Assembly (NCBI GenBank): GCA_050305515.1
Contig: JBNLFL010000016.1
Span: 1-64,000, forward strand
Source of the DNA: JAFGUB01 sp050305515
GTDB taxonomy: Bacteria > Campylobacterota > Campylobacteria > Campylobacterales > Sulfurimonadaceae
Reading direction: 5' to 3'
Length of the DNA: 64,000 bases
Shown: one piece after another, positions 62,868 to 64,000 of the stretch
How positions within the stretch are numbered: position 1 is the first letter of the stretch
How the letters are laid out: each line of letters starts with the position of its first letter
Made by a program: the position numbers and the translations under genes
The notes under the pieces: generated by a model
Database searches by the model: none
Told to the model about the DNA's origin: nothing
Seen by the model: only the letters and a program-made list of their open reading frames with translations

Positions 62868-64000
62868 CTAAGCTGGATGGCTCTTTTCATGAGAAGTATG
62901 ATCGGCATAAAACTGTTCCAGTTCCGGAGTATCCATGGGTTGTGCATAGTAAAAGCCCTGAATTTCGTTGCAGCCGTATGCTGCAAGCAACTCTGCTGTG
63001 CGTTGCTCTTCGACACCTTCAGCGATGGTTTTGAGATTGAGCGTTCTGGCCATATCGATAATGGCTTTTACAATGGCGATATTCTCTTTGTTCCCGGAGA
63101 GATCCAATATGAAAGAACGGTCAATTTTGAGCTTGTCTACGGCAAAACGCTTGAGATAGGCAAGGCTCGAATAGCCGGTGCCGAAATCGTCAATGGAGAG
63201 GGTGATTCCCATGCCTTTAAGCGTCTGTATTTTTGAGAGGGTTTTCTCCGTCGTACGCATCATGATTGTTTCCGTCATTTCGAGCTCCAGCATATTGGGG
63301 CTTAAACCGCTCTCTTGCAGGACCCGCGAGACAATATCAACAAAATCTTTCCTCCAGAACTGTACGGCAGAGATATTGACTGCAACAACAAGGCGAATGC
63401 CGTTTTGAATCCATTTGGCTGCCTGTGCGCACGCTTGTGAAAGAATCCATTCGCCAAGTTCGACAATCAGTCCGCTCTCCTCGGCAACCTGAATAAAATC
63501 GTCCGGCGCCACGACGCCCAAATCGGGATGCCGCCAGCGTACAAGCGCTTCGACTCCGACGATGCGGCCGGTTTGAATCTCGATTTGCGGCTGATATTGC
63601 AGATAAAACTCTTCTTGCAGGATACCGTTTAAAATTCTGTTTTTGATATGCATGCGGGCGGGGAGGTCGCTGTCCATATTTGAATCGTAGAAGAAGAAAC
63701 CGTTTTTACCGTTTGCTTTTGCCTGGCTCATGGCGATATCGCTCTTTTGTAACAGCGCCTCGAAACTTTCACTGTCGTTTGGATAGACGGCGATACCGAT
63801 AGATGCCGTGATGGCATAGTGCTCATCCGTATGTTCAAAAGGATCTTTGAAGATTTTGACGATTTTCCGGGCAATGTCACTGACTTCATCGATCGATGCG
63901 ATATTGGCAACGGAGAGCAGGAACTCGTCGCCGCCTTGTCTGCTGAGCAGGTCGGTTGTTCTGGTATGCAGCTGGAGCCTGAGAGCTACGGCTTTGAGAA
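62868..64000 (-). CDS. GGDEF-EAL protein, N-terminus beyond the window
   Basis: The frame is open from the window end to the stop at 62868, at least 377 residues. The visible GGDEF end keeps RQGGDEFLLS and ITASIGIAVYPND; the EAL domain keeps GVEALVRWRHPDLG, NISAVQF, EMTETIMM and DDFGTGYSSLAYL. Both catalytic signatures look intact, unlike the other c-di-GMP protein of this window, so it could make and break c-di-GMP; most such fusions act mainly as phosphodiesterases. Sensor domains, if any, are outside. Confidence 0.88.
   Translation of the reverse strand, partial: LKAVALRLQLHTRTTDLLSRQGGDEFLLSVANIASIDEVSDIARKIVKIFKDPFEHTDEHYAITASIGIAVYPNDSESFEALLQKSDIAMSQAKANGKNGFFFYDSNMDSDLPARMHIKNRILNGILQEEFYLQYQPQIEIQTGRIVGVEALVRWRHPDLGVVAPDDFIQVAEESGLIVELGEWILSQACAQAAKWIQNGIRLVVAVNISAVQFWRKDFVDIVSRVLQESGLSPNMLELEMTETIMMRTTEKTLSKIQTLKGMGITLSIDDFGTGYSSLAYLKRFAVDKLKIDRSFILDLSGNKENIAIVKAIIDMARTLNLKTIAEGVEEQRTAELLAAYGCNEIQGFYYAQPMDTPELEQFYADHTSHEKSHPA

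Noticed and set aside
1..64000. tRNA, rRNA, transposase, integrase or attachment sites
   Set aside because: I looked for them, also near the cluster borders, and saw none that I can support.

Overview
The window looks like a chromosomal segment of a Campylobacterota (epsilonproteobacterial) free-living bacterium. I infer this from a FlgS-like histidine kinase, a ~600-residue UbiD-family decarboxylase of the menaquinone type, a long DnaE, densely packed genes with ATGA/GTGA overlaps and many signalling proteins. No rRNA or tRNA gene marks the taxon, so the assignment is moderate. The host part (about 7.1-64 kb) is roughly balanced to G+C-rich by eye; the first 7 kb and the gene at 15.5-16.2 kb are visibly more A+T-rich.

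Left end (1-7.1 kb): the tail of one host gene, then a compact, probably acquired cluster. It holds a divergent YheC/D-like ATP-grasp gene and a six-gene operon: acyl carrier protein, thioesterase-like alpha/beta hydrolase with a Cys nucleophile, threonine-synthase-like PLP enzyme, sulfotransferase, LysA-like PLP decarboxylase and CphA-like ATP-grasp ligase. Carrier protein, ATP-grasp ligase and LysA-type decarboxylase are the parts used by BtrI/BtrJ/BtrK in butirosin biosynthesis, which suggests an uncharacterised amino-acid-derived natural product pathway.

7.1-28.2 kb: RluA-type pseudouridine synthase; the PbpC plus alpha-2-macroglobulin pair; a small HExxH protein; an AraC/GyrI regulator broken by an in-frame TGA; an outer-membrane barrel protein; dnaE with two small envelope genes; a Cys-rich repeat lipoprotein with a double-OmpA-domain barrel protein; an M18 aminopeptidase; and a FlgS-like kinase. 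28.2-36.6 kb: YceI, a LytS/LytTR two-component pair behind a CrtI-like oxidoreductase, a periplasmic-type glutathione peroxidase, an SDR protein, the radical-SAM/TIGR03915 pair and two tiny membrane proteins.

36.7-50.7 kb: a Tat-exported binding protein coupled to a sensor kinase with no transporter, then a long minus-strand operon (outer-membrane barrel, CsgG-like lipoprotein, two ~1200-residue secreted coiled-coil/TPR proteins, a small periplasmic protein, pdxH) that looks like an uncharacterised CsgG-type export or surface-structure system. 50.7-64 kb: UbiB kinase with a phasin-like partner, a menaquinone-type UbiD decarboxylase, c-di-GMP proteins, photolyase with DUF1722, a CZB chemoreceptor, PhoD, YggS and a partial GGDEF-EAL protein.

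Across the whole window the 10-bp palindrome TTACATGTAA occurs 23 times exactly (chance expectation about 0.06), inside genes and between them. At 48,991-49,022 it forms the core of a perfect 32-bp palindrome inside the CsgG-type operon.
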